A DNA stretch of 64,000 nucleotides, from NCBI RefSeq assembly GCF_000411455.1, contig NZ_KE150457.1, positions 386,962 through 450,961 of the forward strand, given 5' to 3'. The stretch comes from Microbacterium sp. oral taxon 186 str. F0373 (GTDB lineage Bacteria > Actinomycetota > Actinomycetes > Actinomycetales > Microbacteriaceae). Positions 8,319-20,094 of this stretch are shown here, one piece after another (position 1 is the first letter of the stretch; every line of letters begins with the position of its first letter). The notes below the pieces were generated by a model. The model did not search any database, was not told the DNA's origin, and worked only from the letters and a program-made list of their open reading frames with translations. The position numbers were made by a program, and so were the translations under genes.

Positions 8319-9494
8319 TCAGGACACCCCGAGTTGTCCGGACAGGACCATGACGGCCGCGCCGCGGAGCACGATGTCCTCCCCCTGCGCCGTCATCCGC
8401 ACCTGGACGCCGTCGTGGAACGAGGCGAGCGTCCGCGTGCGCAGAGTCTCGACGGTCGCGGTCGCGAGGGTTCCGTCGAGAAGATCGGGCCTGCCGGAGA
8501 GGATGATCTCCGACAGATCGAGCACGCCCACGATCGGGGCGAGGGCGATGCCGAGGCGCTCGCCGGCATCGCGCAGCACGGCATCGCGGTCCGCGCCGGG
8601 CTCGGCCACGCGTGCGTGCAGGGCCGGAACCGACAGCCAGGCCTCGAGGCAGCCGACCTTGCCGCACACGCAGCGCGGGCCGCCGTCCGTGCCGACGGTG
8701 ACGTGACCGATCTCTCCGGCGGCGAAACGACTGCCGGCCATGGGCTGGCCGCCGGCGAGCAGACCTGATCCGACGCCTCGACCCACGCGCACCAGCAGCA
8801 CGTCATCGGCTGCCCCGCCGAAGGTGTACTCGGCGAGCACCGCGGCGTTGGCGTCGTTGGCGACGAGCACGGGCAGGCCCAGGTCGGCGCGCAGGGCCGC
8901 TTCCAGGTCGACGCCCTGCCAGCCGAAGTTCGGCGCCGTGAGAACGACGCCGCGATCGTCCACGATGCCGGGACTGCCGACGCCGACGCCGAGCACCGGG
9001 GCATGCGCGTCGGCCACGAGGCGACGCGCGAGCTCCCTGACGGCGCCGAGGATGTCGGCGGGGTCGGTCGGCACCGCAACGTCCCGGCGCGCGACGATCT
9101 CTCCGTCGAGCGTGAGGATCGCGCCGAGGAAACGATCGGAGCCCGAGAGGTCGAGCCCGACGATGCGATGGCCGTCCCGGTCGAGGTCGACGAGGATCGC
9201 GGGCTTTCCCGGCCCCGTCACCTCGCGCATCCCGCGTTCGGCCACGTAGCCGTCGTCGATGAGCTCGGCGACCAGATCGGAGATCGTCACCCGGGTCAGA
9301 CCCGTCTCACGGGAAAGGTCCGCGCGACTCATGGCACCCTGGTGGAAGAGGGTCTGCAGCACGAGCGCGCGATTGTGCGCCCGCGCATGCTCCGGCAGCA
9401 CCTTCGCTGCGTGGCGCAGTGCGCGACCCGCCACGATGGAGCGGGCCGGCGATGTCGCCTCGACGGCGCCGCGCGGGAGATCAGATCCGGACAT
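8319..9494 (-). CDS. ROK-family transcriptional repressor (NagC/XylR type)
   Basis: 391 residues. The N-terminal winged helix-turn-helix (about residues 40-95: MSRADLSRETGLTRVTISDLVAEL) is followed by a ROK sugar-binding domain with the zinc motif CVCGKVGCLEA and GEIGHV. This architecture marks a sugar-responsive repressor and separates it from the shorter ROK kinase in the same operon. It is the first gene of the amino-sugar operon, 58 bases before the binding-protein gene. It probably represses the operon and its own promoter until the sugar or its phosphate binds. Confidence 0.9.
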   Translation of the reverse strand: MSGSDLPRGAVEATSPARSIVAGRALRHAAKVLPEHARAHNRALVLQTLFHQGAMSRADLSRETGLTRVTISDLVAELIDDGYVAERGMREVTGPGKPAILVDLDRDGHRIVGLDLSGSDRFLGAILTLDGEIVARRDVAVPTDPADILGAVRELARRLVADAHAPVLGVGVGSPGIVDDRGVVLTAPNFGWQGVDLEAALRADLGLPVLVANDANAAVLAEYTFGGAADDVLLVRVGRGVGSGLLAGGQPMAGSRFAAGEIGHVTVGTDGGPRCVCGKVGCLEAWLSVPALHARVAEPGADRDAVLRDAGERLGIALAPIVGVLDLSEIILSGRPDLLDGTLATATVETLRTRTLASFHDGVQVRMTAQGEDIVLRGAAVMVLSGQLGVS

Positions 9495-9516
9495 GTTTGT
9501 TAGTAGACCTTACGAA
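9495..9516 (-). promoter_or_regulatory. Candidate ROK operator
   Basis: Immediately upstream of the repressor start codon is an imperfect dyad. TTTGTTAG lies on the left and CTTACGAAA on the right; the right arm reads TTTCGTAAG on the other strand. It sits in an AT-rich stretch unusual for this DNA. Position and symmetry suggest autoregulation. No experimental consensus is matched. Confidence 0.3.
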
Positions 9517-9602
9517 AGCCGCATCCGCAAGCGTCGACGCGGATTCGGAAGGACGATTTACAAAACTGTTACATTGCACGACGCCCGCTCAGAGGAGAGA
9601 AC

Positions 9603-10055
9603 TTGTTGACCGTCACGACATGGACCCCCCGCCTCGCCGCGATCCTCCTGACCGCCGTAGCGCTCGCCGGCCTCGTCGGGTGCGCCGCCGACGGCGGGAC
9701 GGGCCCCGCACCGTCGGGCGGCGACACCCAGACGACGAGCCAGGCGTGCGAGACGGTCCGCGCGAGCGTCCAGGACGCCGCCGCCCAGGTGCAACGCCTC
9801 GACCCCGGCGACCCGTCGTCGGCGGTGACGGCGTTCGACGAGGTCGCCGCCCGCCTCGACGACGCCGCGCAAGCGGTGGGCAACCGCAGCGTCGCCGATC
9901 TGCTGCCGCCGCTGCGATCGGGCTTCACGACGGCATCCGCCGACCTGTCCGCCATCGCGGGCGGCGACCTCTCCCGCCTGGCGTCGCTGCAGAGCGCTGC
10001 CGCGCAGATCCAGTCGGCACTGAGCGCGTTCGCCGCCGCGTGCCCGACCCCCTGA
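9603..10055 (+). CDS. Small secreted lipoprotein, function unknown
   Basis: 150 residues from TTG at 9603; a second TTG at 9606 is equally possible. The ribosome site AGAGGAGAGA just upstream supports the TTG start. A signal peptide ends with the lipobox LVGC (Cys about residue 22), then a Gly/Pro/Ser linker. The remainder is Ala-rich and helical with heptad-like spacing (VRASVQDAAAQVQRLD). I do not recognise a domain. It is divergent from the ROK repressor. Confidence 0.7.
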   Translation: MLTVTTWTPRLAAILLTAVALAGLVGCAADGGTGPAPSGGDTQTTSQACETVRASVQDAAAQVQRLDPGDPSSAVTAFDEVAARLDDAAQAVGNRSVADLLPPLRSGFTTASADLSAIAGGDLSRLASLQSAAAQIQSALSAFAAACPTP

Positions 10056-10161
10056 CCCTCGGCACGCCCGTCGGCAGCCGCCGATGGACACCTCTGCCGG
10101 CGATCGGCGTCCATCGCGTACCATAAGAGGGCGCGGCCGCGCAGAACACGGGGGTGTTTCG

Positions 10162-11673
10162 GTGACCGATCCTGCAACGGGACGAGAGGCAGAGGGTTCG
10201 CCCGACGCCTCCTCAGCGAGCCCCGCGACCGCCGCGACCGCCGTCCTGGACGGCCCGATCGACGCGATCGACGGTGCACAGCTGCCGCCCGAAGACGCCC
10301 CTCCCGTGCAGTGGGCACCCACAGAACCCTCGCCCAAGCGGAAGCGCCGCCTGTGGTTGTGGATCGGCGTCCCGGCCGCGCTCCTGGCCGCGGGAGCCGC
10401 CACCGCATCGCTCGTGCTCATCGCCCCCGGAACGGCCGTCGCCGGAGTGCCGGTGGGCTTCATGACCGCGGGCGCCGCTACCGACGCGATCAACCAGCGC
10501 CTGGGCGCGACCACGATCGTCCTCGGCGACGGCGGTCCGACCGTCACCGCCGCGCAACTCGGCGCGGCCCTCGATGCCCGCGGCCTCGCCGAATCGGCCT
10601 TCGACGCGCGGCCGATGTGGAACGTCACGCAGTGGTTCGGCGACAGTCTCGACGCGCCCGTGACGCTCGATGCCAACCGAGCCGACGCCGCCCTCCGCGC
10701 TGCACTGCCGTCCGCCTTCACGGCTTCGGTCCCGGCGCAGGTGTCTTTCACCGGCACGTCCTACGCCGTCACGCCGGCCGTCCCGGGCACGGGTCTCGAC
10801 GTCGACGCGATCGCCGCCGCCGTCCATGACGCGTTCGTCGCGGGAACCGGCACCGTGACCGTCTCGGCCTCCCCCATGCCGGTCGCCGCACCGGCCAGCA
10901 GCGAGAAGGCCCAGTCCACCGCCGATCAGCTCAACGCCATGCTGCAGACGATCGGCTTCTACGTCGGCGAGGAACGCACCGTGCCGGTCGATCCGGCCAC
11001 GGCCGCGTCGTGGCTGAAGATCACGCCCGACGCTTCGGGAACGTTCTCCATCACCGCGGATGCCGCCAAGATCCAGGCCTCCGTCGATGCACTTCCCGCG
11101 GCCGTCAACCGCGCCCCCGCCAACGGCACCGTCATCACCAACTCCGACGGAACGGTGCTCGAGACCAGCGTCCCCGGCGCCGATGGCCGCACGCTCGGCG
11201 ACACGAGCGCGGTGGCGAAGGAGTTCGCCGCGCAGCTGACTGCAGGCAAGGCAGCCTTCGTCCTGCCGGTGACCTTGAGCCCGGCATCCACCGTCACGCT
11301 GCAGCGCCTGCTCGAGGTGAACCTCAGCGAGCAGATGCTGTATCTGAAGGAGAACGGCGGCGTCGTCGACTCGTGGCCGATCTCCAGCGGCGTCGCGGCG
11401 TCCCCGACATACACGGGCCATTTCCGCATCAACAGCCACATCCGCTCGCAGACGATGACCAGCACCGACCCGAACAACCCGTACTGGAACTACGACGTCC
11501 CCAACGTCGAATGGGTCATGTACTTCAACGGCGACGAGGCGTTCCACGGGGTTTACTGGCACAACAACTTCGGCACGCCGCAGAGCCACGGCTGCGTCGG
11601 CATGCCCAACTACCGCGCCAAGCAGATCTACGACTGGTCTCCCACGGGCGTGGACGTCTGGATCCACGACTGA
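10162..11673 (+). CDS. L,D-transpeptidase with N-terminal membrane anchor
   Basis: 503 residues from GTG 10162, preceded by an ACGGGGG ribosome site; a longer ATG start at 10084 lacks one. An acidic, Pro-rich cytoplasmic tail is followed by one membrane segment (about residues 62-85), a long PG_binding_4-like/VanW-like extracellular region of two similar parts, and a C-terminal YkuD catalytic domain. The active site is visible as a conserved His in the FHGVYWHN stretch and SHGCVGMP with catalytic Cys478. It should form 3-3 cross-links in peptidoglycan outside the membrane. Confidence 0.9.
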   Translation: MTDPATGREAEGSPDASSASPATAATAVLDGPIDAIDGAQLPPEDAPPVQWAPTEPSPKRKRRLWLWIGVPAALLAAGAATASLVLIAPGTAVAGVPVGFMTAGAATDAINQRLGATTIVLGDGGPTVTAAQLGAALDARGLAESAFDARPMWNVTQWFGDSLDAPVTLDANRADAALRAALPSAFTASVPAQVSFTGTSYAVTPAVPGTGLDVDAIAAAVHDAFVAGTGTVTVSASPMPVAAPASSEKAQSTADQLNAMLQTIGFYVGEERTVPVDPATAASWLKITPDASGTFSITADAAKIQASVDALPAAVNRAPANGTVITNSDGTVLETSVPGADGRTLGDTSAVAKEFAAQLTAGKAAFVLPVTLSPASTVTLQRLLEVNLSEQMLYLKENGGVVDSWPISSGVAASPTYTGHFRINSHIRSQTMTSTDPNNPYWNYDVPNVEWVMYFNGDEAFHGVYWHNNFGTPQSHGCVGMPNYRAKQIYDWSPTGVDVWIHD

Positions 11674-11711
11674 CGCACGTTTCGCGCGTCAGTCGCTGCG
11701 CACGCCGCAAC

Positions 11712-11745
11712 GAGAACGGCCCGGGTGTCAACCCGGGCCGTTCTC
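11712..11745. terminator. Perfect 15-bp stem between convergent genes
   Basis: Arms 11712-11726 (GAGAACGGCCCGGGT) and 11731-11745 pair perfectly around the loop GTCA. It lies between the 3' ends of the transpeptidase gene and icd, so it can end both transcripts. There is no U-tract, as is common in high-GC actinobacteria. Confidence 0.85.
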
Positions 11746-11761
11746 CGTATCCGCTTGTCGA

Positions 11762-13978
<2,217 letters not shown>

Positions 13979-14063
13979 GTGTGATCTCTCCGTCGTGAGC
14001 GTCGTCGTGGGCGTCGTGGTGAGCGTCGCGGGGTCGTCTCCAGGCTATCGCATCGACAGAAAC

Positions 14064-14081
14064 TATCTTGACGTCAAGATA
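14064..14081. promoter_or_regulatory. 18-bp perfect palindrome upstream of icd
   Basis: TATCTTGACGTCAAGATA stands alone in the icd/GNAT intergenic region. Symmetry and length are typical of MarR-family operators. A related palindrome, TCTCGATATCGAGA, precedes sucC at 29880; both fit TCTYGAYRTCRAGA. In Streptomyces the MarR-type regulator TamR controls aconitase and isocitrate dehydrogenase genes, so a similar factor is plausible here (inference). Confidence 0.6.
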
Positions 14082-14187
14082 ATTCTCGGCATGCGCCACG
14101 GCATCCTCCTCGGCACGAGCAGCACTGCGTGTTTTCTCACCATTCGGAGGGTGCCGACCACCCTCACCCCCGGGGTAGCCTGAGGGC

Positions 14188-14640
14188 ATGACCGAGCTGC
14201 GCCTCGAGGAACTGTCCGCCGCGACGATCGTCGCCGTCAACACGATGTCGCTCAAGCCGGGGCAGGAGCAGTATCTCGCCCCCACCAGCTATGCCGTCGC
14301 GGGCACGGTGGCAAACCCCAGCACCGCCTGGCAGCGCGTGGTGCTCGACGGCGACGAGGTCGTGGGCTTCGTGAGCGCGAACTTCGATCCCGAGGCGCCG
14401 AGCGAACACTTCCGCTCCGTGCTCTGGCGCATCAACGTCGACGCCGACGACCAGGGCCGCGGGGTCGGCCGCTTCGCCGTCGAGCAGCTCCTCGAAGAGG
14501 CCCGCACCCGCGGCATGGACCACGTCCACGTGATCTACGAGGAGGGGCAGGGCGGCCCCGACGCGTTCTTCCGCAGGGTCGGGTTCACGCCGGTCGGTGA
14601 GACCGAGTTCGGCGAGGTCATCGCCGAGGTCCGCTTCTAG
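14188..14640 (+). CDS. GNAT-family N-acetyltransferase
   Basis: 150 residues covering one GNAT domain. The acetyl-CoA pyrophosphate loop is QGRGVGRFAVEQL (about residues 93-105), preceded by the WRINVDADD strand. The C-terminal FFRRVGFTPVGETEFG motif ends the fold. The substrate is unknown; the layout is close to spermidine/spermine-type and YitH-like acetyltransferases. It stands alone, divergent from icd, and is followed by a hairpin. Confidence 0.8.
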   Translation: MTELRLEELSAATIVAVNTMSLKPGQEQYLAPTSYAVAGTVANPSTAWQRVVLDGDEVVGFVSANFDPEAPSEHFRSVLWRINVDADDQGRGVGRFAVEQLLEEARTRGMDHVHVIYEEGQGGPDAFFRRVGFTPVGETEFGEVIAEVRF

Positions 14641-14649
14641 GAGCAGCAC

Positions 14650-14685
14650 GGCGGCGTGGCGAGAAGCCGCTCGCCGCCCTGTTTG
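14650..14685 (+). terminator. GC hairpin with T-rich tail after the GNAT gene
   Basis: GGCGGCG at 14650-14656 pairs with CGCCGCC at 14672-14678; inner GGC/GCC pairing shortens the loop. The tail CTGTTTGTT follows. It is 10 bases past the GNAT stop codon. Confidence 0.6.
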
Positions 14686-14734
14686 TTGCCAATCTCCACA
14701 AAACTCTTGCGTCGGCGACGCCGACCGCTCTATC

Positions 14735-15108
14735 GTGATCACCAGCTCATGCCCTACCTGCATCAGCTCGGCGTGGATGCCGCGCGCACCGGCATCCCCC
14801 TGCTGCGTCCGATGGCCCTGGAGTTCCCGGATGACCCGGCCGTCGCCTACCTGGATCGCCAGTACACGCTCGGCCCCTCGCTGCTGGTCGCGCCGGTGAT
14901 GTCGACGAGCGGGGAGGTGGAGTTCTACCTGCCGGACGGTGAGTGGACCTCGCTGCTGAGCGGCGAGCACGTCACCGGCGGGCGGTGGCGCCGCGAGAAC
15001 CATGGATTCGAGACCCTGCCGCTGTACGTGCGCCCCGGCGCCGTGCTGGCGTGGGGCGCACGCGAAGACCGTCCGGATTATGACTACCTCGACGCGGCAT
15101 CCGACTGA
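14735..15108 (+). pseudogene. Remnant of a GH31 alpha-xylosidase (C-terminal fragment)
   Basis: From about 14748 the frame encodes MPYLHQLGVDAARTGIPLLRPM, LEFPDDPAVAYLDRQYTLG and SLLVAPVMSTSGEVEFYLPDG, then the wall-side motif LPLYVRPGAVLAWGAREDRPDYDY. This is the end of the GH31 barrel and the following beta domain of YicI-type alpha-xylosidases, about 115 of some 750 residues. The catalytic Asp residues lie upstream in intact enzymes and are absent. The left junction runs into unrelated sequence, and the usual final domain after DYDY is missing. This looks like a deletion scar. Confidence 0.8.
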
Positions 15109-15145
15109 CCGCCGCGGTCGCTCGGGGTGGCCACTGTCGCGTCAC

Positions 15146-15220
15146 CAGATGCGGAGATGAGCAACGGATGCGGATGCCGCGCGCCTCGGCATCCGCATCT
15201 GTTCACCTGCTCCGCATCCG
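15146..15220. repeat. 75-bp double palindrome, copy A
   Basis: Outer arms CAGATGCGGA (15146) and TCCGCATCCG (15211) enclose inner arms GCAACGGATGCGGATGCCG (15161-15179) and CGGCATCCGCATCTGTTC (15187-15204). Copies B (16209-16283) and C (43601-43675) have the same length and layout. It lies 34 bases before the DUF559 gene. Confidence 0.85.
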
Positions 15221-15254
15221 CTCCTCTGACGGAGGCTCCTCCCCAGGAGCAGAC

Positions 15255-16166
15255 ATGAAGCAGGTTGTGCACGATCGCCCGCAGAGGAGTCCGCAGCGTT
15301 GCGCGGTGGGCGAAGCTGAGACGGTGGGGATCGGGGAGCTGGTGGCGGCGGGTGGCGGCATCGTGCATCGACAGGTGGTGCTCGATGCCGGCATCCGCCC
15401 CGCTGCGTTGCGGGCAGCCATCGCGGCGGGGGAAGTGCGCCGCGTGCGCCGTTACTGGGTGGCGACGTCCGCGGCCCCGCAAGCCCTGGTGCAGGCCGCC
15501 GAGGTCAGCGCCCGACTGGCGTGCGTCTCCGCCGCGAAGCATCGAGGGTGGTGGATGCCGCCGGCCACGACGCTCCGGCCGCACCTGCACGTCCGCGCTC
15601 ACGCACACCGGCCGCGGGGCGACGACGCGGCGGTGATGCACTGGGATGCGCCGATGGTGCCGTCGCACCCGTACACCCTCGTGGAGTCGGTGCCCGATGC
15701 CCTCGCGCACATCGCCGGGTGCCTGCCGTACGAGGACGCGCTGGTGGTGTGGGAGTCGGCCGTCCGCCTCGAGCGGCTGCCGCTCCCGGTGCTGCGGCGG
15801 TACCGCTGGCGCACCCCCGACGCGCGGCGGGTGGCCGCCGACGTCACGGGTCTGAGCGACTCGGGCATCGAAACGCTCTTCGCCTCGCGGATCCGCGCGT
15901 TCGGTGTGACGGTGCGCCAGCAGGTGCTGCTGCTCGGACACCGCGTCGACGGCCTCATCGGGAACCGGCTCGTCACCCAGCTCGACGGCTATGCCTTCCA
16001 CTCCTCGGCCGCCGACCGCGGCCGCGACCTGCACCACGATCGCGAACTGACCGCCCACGGCTACACGGTGCTCCGCTTCACGTACGCCGAGGTCGTGCAC
16101 CAGTGGCCGCGCGTCGAGACGGCGATCCTCCGCGCGATCGCGCAGGGCCTGCACCTGTCCCGCTGA
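15255..16166 (+). CDS. DUF559 / Vsr-like nuclease-fold protein
   Basis: 303 residues from ATG 15255, which has AGGAG 6 bases upstream; the longer frame to 15168 runs into repeat copy A and is rejected. The N-terminal half resembles the AbiEi-type antitoxin domain often found in such proteins (a winged-helix-like stretch, VLDAGIRPAALRAAIAAGEVRRVRRYW). The C-terminal 90 residues are DUF559, a PD-(D/E)XK relative of very-short-patch nucleases: VDGLIGNRLVTQLDGYAFH, then RDLHHDRELTAHGYTVLRFTY. Biochemical activity is unproven for the family. The gene lies exactly between two copies of a 75-bp double palindrome. Confidence 0.75.
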   Translation: MKQVVHDRPQRSPQRCAVGEAETVGIGELVAAGGGIVHRQVVLDAGIRPAALRAAIAAGEVRRVRRYWVATSAAPQALVQAAEVSARLACVSAAKHRGWWMPPATTLRPHLHVRAHAHRPRGDDAAVMHWDAPMVPSHPYTLVESVPDALAHIAGCLPYEDALVVWESAVRLERLPLPVLRRYRWRTPDARRVAADVTGLSDSGIETLFASRIRAFGVTVRQQVLLLGHRVDGLIGNRLVTQLDGYAFHSSAADRGRDLHHDRELTAHGYTVLRFTYAEVVHQWPRVETAILRAIAQGLHLSR

Positions 16167-16208
16167 CGCGCCCGCACCGCCCCCTCTCCGCGGCGACCCG
16201 GCGCGCAT

Positions 16209-16283
16209 CAGAATCGGACCAACGCAACAGAATCGGATGCCGAGAGCCCCGGCATCCGATTCTGTTGCTCATCTCCGAATCTG
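16209..16283. repeat. 75-bp double palindrome, copy B
   Basis: Outer arms CAGAATCGGA (16209-16218) and TCCGAATCTG (16274-16283) are near-perfect. Inner arms CAACAGAATCGGATGCCG (16225-16242) and CGGCATCCGATTCTGTTG (16250-16267) are perfect, giving an 18-bp stem with a 7-base loop. It lies between the convergent DUF559 and ABC exporter genes and may also act as their terminator. Confidence 0.9.
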
Positions 16284-16312
16284 CGGTTGTGGAGATGGGC
16301 GCGTGGGCGTCG

Positions 16313-18130
16313 TCAGACGAGCGACTGCTTCCACGCACTGTGCAGCTGCGCGAACTTGCCCGTACCGGCGATCAGCTCCGCGGGGGTGTCGTCCTCGATG
16401 ATGCGGCCGTGCTCCATCACCAGCACGCGGTCGGCGATCGACACCGTCGACAACCGGTGCGCGATGATGATCGCGGTGCGGTCGGCCAGCAGCGTCTGCA
16501 GCGCGGCCTGGATCTGCCTCTCGCTGGGGATGTCCAGCGACGCGGTCGCCTCATCGAGGATGAGCACCGCGGGGTCGGCGAGGAAGGCGCGCGCGAAGGA
16601 GATCAGCTGACGCTGTCCTGCCGACACGCGACCGCCGCGCTTGTTCACGTCGGTGTCGTACCCGTCGGGCAGGCGCTCGATGAAGGCGTCGGCGCCGACC
16701 GCGCGGGCGGCGGCGCGGATCTCCTCGAACGTGGCGTCAGGCTTTCCGAGCGCGATGTTGTCGGCGACCGTTCCGCTGAACAGATACGCCTCCTGCGTGA
16801 CCATGACGATGGCACGGCGCAGGTCTTTCGGATGCAGTTCCCGCAGATCGACACCATCGAGCGTCACAGCGCCGCGCGACGGGTCATAGAACCGCGACAC
16901 GAGCTTGGCGAGCGTCGACTTGCCGGCGCCCGTCGTCCCCACCAGGGCGATGGTCTGACCGGCGGGGATGTCGAGCGAGAAGTGCGGCAGGATCGTGCGT
17001 TCGTCGGAGTAGCCGAACACGACGTCTCGGAACTCGACGTGTCCCGCGGCCTTCCACAGGTCGACCGGACGTGCAGGATCGGGAACGGTGGGCTGCTCCT
17101 CCAGCACCCCCGAGACCTTCTCGAGGGCGGCGGTCGCCGACTGGTACGAGTTCAGGAACATCGCCACTTCCTGCAGCGGCGAGAAGAAGTTCCGCACATA
17201 CAGCACGGCGGCCAGCAGCGTTCCCACCAGCAGCGCCCCGTCGACCACCCGCAGACCGCCCCAGAGCAGCACACCGGCCACGGCGAACGCGGAGACCGCC
17301 ATCATGCCCGGCTCGAACGTTCCGAACAGGCGCAGCGAGCGCACGTTGACGTCGCGGTACTGACCCGACAGCTCGCCGAACTCCTCGTCGTTGCGCGGCT
17401 CCTTGCGGAAGGCCTTCACGGCGCGGATGCCGGTCATCGTCTCGACGAACTTGACGATGACCTTGGCGCTGACCACCCGCGACTCGCGGTACGCGCGCTG
17501 CGAGTTGCGGTAGAACCAGCGCATCAGCAGGTACAGCGGAATGCCGGCGACTGCGAGGATGACACCCGACTGCCAGTCCAGCAGCAGCAGCGCGATCAGG
17601 GTGAAGGCCCCGTAGAGCACGCCCGAAACCAGCTCGTTCAGGCCGCCGTCGAGCAGCTCGCGGATGGAGTCGAGGTCGCTCGTCTGACGCGAGATGATGC
17701 GCCCCGACGTGTACGACTCGTGGAACTCGAGGCTCAGTCGCTGCGTGTGCAGGAAGATGCGGGTGCGCAGGTCAAGCATGACAGCCTGCGTCAGCCGCGC
17801 GGCCACGACCGCGTACCAGCCGATGAGCGCAGCACCGCCGACGCCGGCGAGGAGGTACACGACGACGATGACGATGGTGGGCATCCAGTCGGCATCCTGC
17901 ATGGCTTGCGGAAGCGCCGTGTTGAGGCCGTAGGCGATCAGAGCGGGACCGGCCACGCGCAGCGCGGTGGAGATCACCAGCACGACGAGGGCCAGCACGA
18001 GCTGCCACCGCAGCGGATCGACGAGCGATCCGAGCAGCCGCAGCGAACGCTGCCGGATGGAGCGCGATTCGTCGCGCGTGTAGTCCGAGCGGTCTTCACC
18101 GGTGGTTCCGGCGACGGATGCCGTACTCAC
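16313..18130 (-). CDS. ABC exporter half, membrane + ATPase (B subunit)
   Basis: 605 residues. Six membrane segments (about residues 40-320) precede a nucleotide-binding domain: Walker [11 protein letters not shown]-loop VTQEAYLF, signature VSAGQRQ (non-canonical at positions 1 and 3), Walker [12 protein letters not shown] with the catalytic Glu, and the switch His in IAHRLST. It overlaps the other exporter gene by 4 bases (GTGA/ATGA type) and follows it, so the two form a heterodimer. Homologous pairs export drugs or lipids; the leader upstream suggests antibiotic-responsive expression. Confidence 0.9.
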   Translation of the reverse strand: MSTASVAGTTGEDRSDYTRDESRSIRQRSLRLLGSLVDPLRWQLVLALVVLVISTALRVAGPALIAYGLNTALPQAMQDADWMPTIVIVVVYLLAGVGGAALIGWYAVVAARLTQAVMLDLRTRIFLHTQRLSLEFHESYTSGRIISRQTSDLDSIRELLDGGLNELVSGVLYGAFTLIALLLLDWQSGVILAVAGIPLYLLMRWFYRNSQRAYRESRVVSAKVIVKFVETMTGIRAVKAFRKEPRNDEEFGELSGQYRDVNVRSLRLFGTFEPGMMAVSAFAVAGVLLWGGLRVVDGALLVGTLLAAVLYVRNFFSPLQEVAMFLNSYQSATAALEKVSGVLEEQPTVPDPARPVDLWKAAGHVEFRDVVFGYSDERTILPHFSLDIPAGQTIALVGTTGAGKSTLAKLVSRFYDPSRGAVTLDGVDLRELHPKDLRRAIVMVTQEAYLFSGTVADNIALGKPDATFEEIRAAARAVGADAFIERLPDGYDTDVNKRGGRVSAGQRQLISFARAFLADPAVLILDEATASLDIPSERQIQAALQTLLADRTAIIIAHRLSTVSIADRVLVMEHGRIIEDDTPAELIAGTGKFAQLHSAWKQSLV

Positions 18131-19992
18131 AGGTTCACCTCCGTCTCCCGCAGGCGGGTGTTCTCTTGTGCTTCGGCATCCTCGAGGCTCGAGATGACGT
18201 GCCGGTAGTGCTCGCTGCTGCGCAGCAGCTCGGTGTGGGTGCCGACGGCGGTGATACGCCCCTCTTCGAGCAGCGCCACCCGGTCGGCGAGGGTGACCGT
18301 CGAGGGTCGGTGCGCGATGACGAGGGTCGTCGTGTCGGCCATCACGTCGCGCAGGGCGTCCTCCACGAGCGCCTCGGTGTCGACGTCGAGCGCCGACAGC
18401 GGGTCGTCGAGCACGAGCACGGCCGGACGGGCCGCGATCGCACGGGCCAGCGCGAGGCGCTGGCGCTGGCCGCCCGAGAGCGAGAGCCCCTCTTCGCCGA
18501 TGATCGTGTCGACGCCGTCGGGCAGCTCGTCCACGAAACCGGCCTGCGCGACGGCGAGCGCCTCACGCAGCACCGCCTCGGCCTGCGCGCTGCCCGGCGC
18601 CAGGTCTTCACGACCCAGCAGCACGTTCTCGCGCACGGTCTGGGAGAACAGTGTCGAGTCCTCGAAGGCCATGCCGACGTGGGTGCGCAGCTCTTTCAGG
18701 GTGAGGTCGCGGACGTCCACGCCATCGATCGTCACGCGCCCTGCGGTGACGTCGTACAGGCGAGCGGGCAGGGTGGTCAAGGTCGTCTTGCCCGATCCGG
18801 TGAGCCCCACGAGCGCCATGGTCTCGCCCGGCACGAGCGTGAGATCGATGCCGTCGAGCAGATCCCGCTCCCGCGCCGCGGCATCCTGATAGCGGAAGTG
18901 CACACCCTCGAACGCGAGTGCGCCGCGCGATGCGCCCAGCACGACGGGCGCGGCGGGATCGGTGATCGTGTTCTCCTCGTCGAACACCTCGAAGATGCGG
19001 TCGCTCGCGGTGCGGGCGTCGAGAAGGAACGAGAAGAGGAAGCCGATCGACTCCATCGGCCAGCGCAGCACGGTGGCCATCGCGAAGAACGCGACGAGCT
19101 CGGCGATGCCGAGCTGGCCGAGCTGCTGCAGCACGATGCCGACGCCGAGGCACAGCGCGAACGCGATCTCGGGCAGCAGCACGAGCCAGAACCAGATCCA
19201 GCCGACGGCGCGCGCTTTGCTCAGCTCGGTCTCGCGGAGGGTCTCGGCCTGACGGGTGAACTTGAGGAGGGCGTGCTTTCCGCGCCCGAACGCCTTCAGC
19301 ACGCGGATGCCGTGGACGCTCTCCTCCACGCTGGTCGCGAGGTCTCCGGCCTGGTCCTGGCTCTGGCGGGCGAGCGTGCCGTAGGTCTTCTCGAACCGGT
19401 AGCCGGCGTACCAGAGCGGGGCGCAGACGATCAGGAAGGTGACGCCGAGCGCCCAGTGCCAACGGAACAGCAGCGCCATCCCCACGAGGATCGTCAGCAG
19501 GTTGACGACGAGCAGGACGATGCCGAAGGCCATCCAGCGCCGCAGCATGCTGATGTCCTGCATCATGCGCGAGAGCAGCTGTCCCGACTGCCAGCGGTCG
19601 TGGAACGCGACCGGCAGGCGCTGAAGGCGTTGGTAGAAGCTCGTGCGCAGGTCGTACTCGACCTTGGTCGACGGTGCCAGTACGAACCAGCGCCGCAGCC
19701 ACACCATGACGGCTTCGAGCAGGCCGAGCACCAGGATGAGAGCGGCGCCCCACACGAGCTGGCTGCGATCGCCGGTGGCGCTCGCTCCCGCGGCGATCGG
19801 GCCCTGCACGAGCACTTCGAGCACGAGCGGGATCGAGAGGGCGAGCAGGCTCGCCACGAGCGCACTGACGGCGCCCGCCACGAGGCGGGGCAGGACGGAT
19901 CGGGCGAAGGGGTACAGGCGTGCGAGCGCGCGCACCGTCGACAGGCGTTCGACGGGAGGGGCGAGCTCGGAGGGCGAAGAAGAGGAGGTCAT
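18127..19992 (-). CDS. ABC exporter half, membrane + ATPase (A subunit)
   Basis: 621 residues, with a six-helix membrane domain and an ATPase domain: Walker [11 protein letters not shown]-loop FEDSTLF, canonical signature LSGGQRQ, and Walker [12 protein letters not shown]. The usual catalytic Glu is Asp, while the partner subunit keeps Glu but has an altered signature. This gives one consensus and one degenerate ATP site, as known for heterodimeric exporters. The Q-loop Gln also appears replaced by Glu (AFEDST). It is the first exporter gene after a roughly 300-base leader holding a small ORF. Confidence 0.9.
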   Translation of the reverse strand: MTSSSSPSELAPPVERLSTVRALARLYPFARSVLPRLVAGAVSALVASLLALSIPLVLEVLVQGPIAAGASATGDRSQLVWGAALILVLGLLEAVMVWLRRWFVLAPSTKVEYDLRTSFYQRLQRLPVAFHDRWQSGQLLSRMMQDISMLRRWMAFGIVLLVVNLLTILVGMALLFRWHWALGVTFLIVCAPLWYAGYRFEKTYGTLARQSQDQAGDLATSVEESVHGIRVLKAFGRGKHALLKFTRQAETLRETELSKARAVGWIWFWLVLLPEIAFALCLGVGIVLQQLGQLGIAELVAFFAMATVLRWPMESIGFLFSFLLDARTASDRIFEVFDEENTITDPAAPVVLGASRGALAFEGVHFRYQDAAARERDLLDGIDLTLVPGETMALVGLTGSGKTTLTTLPARLYDVTAGRVTIDGVDVRDLTLKELRTHVGMAFEDSTLFSQTVRENVLLGREDLAPGSAQAEAVLREALAVAQAGFVDELPDGVDTIIGEEGLSLSGGQRQRLALARAIAARPAVLVLDDPLSALDVDTEALVEDALRDVMADTTTLVIAHRPSTVTLADRVALLEEGRITAVGTHTELLRSSEHYRHVISSLEDAEAQENTRLRETEVNL

Positions 19993-20094
19993 GATCCTTG
20001 CGGAGGGGTGGAACGGATGCCGGGGTCACGCGGCCGGCGAAAGGTGACGGGTGGGCGCACGAAGGCGCGGCAGGACGGAAAGCCCTGTCGGAGG

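Noticed and set aside
15168..15254. Longer start for the DUF559 protein
   Set aside because: The added codons lie in palindrome copy A, while ATG 15255 has a good ribosome site.
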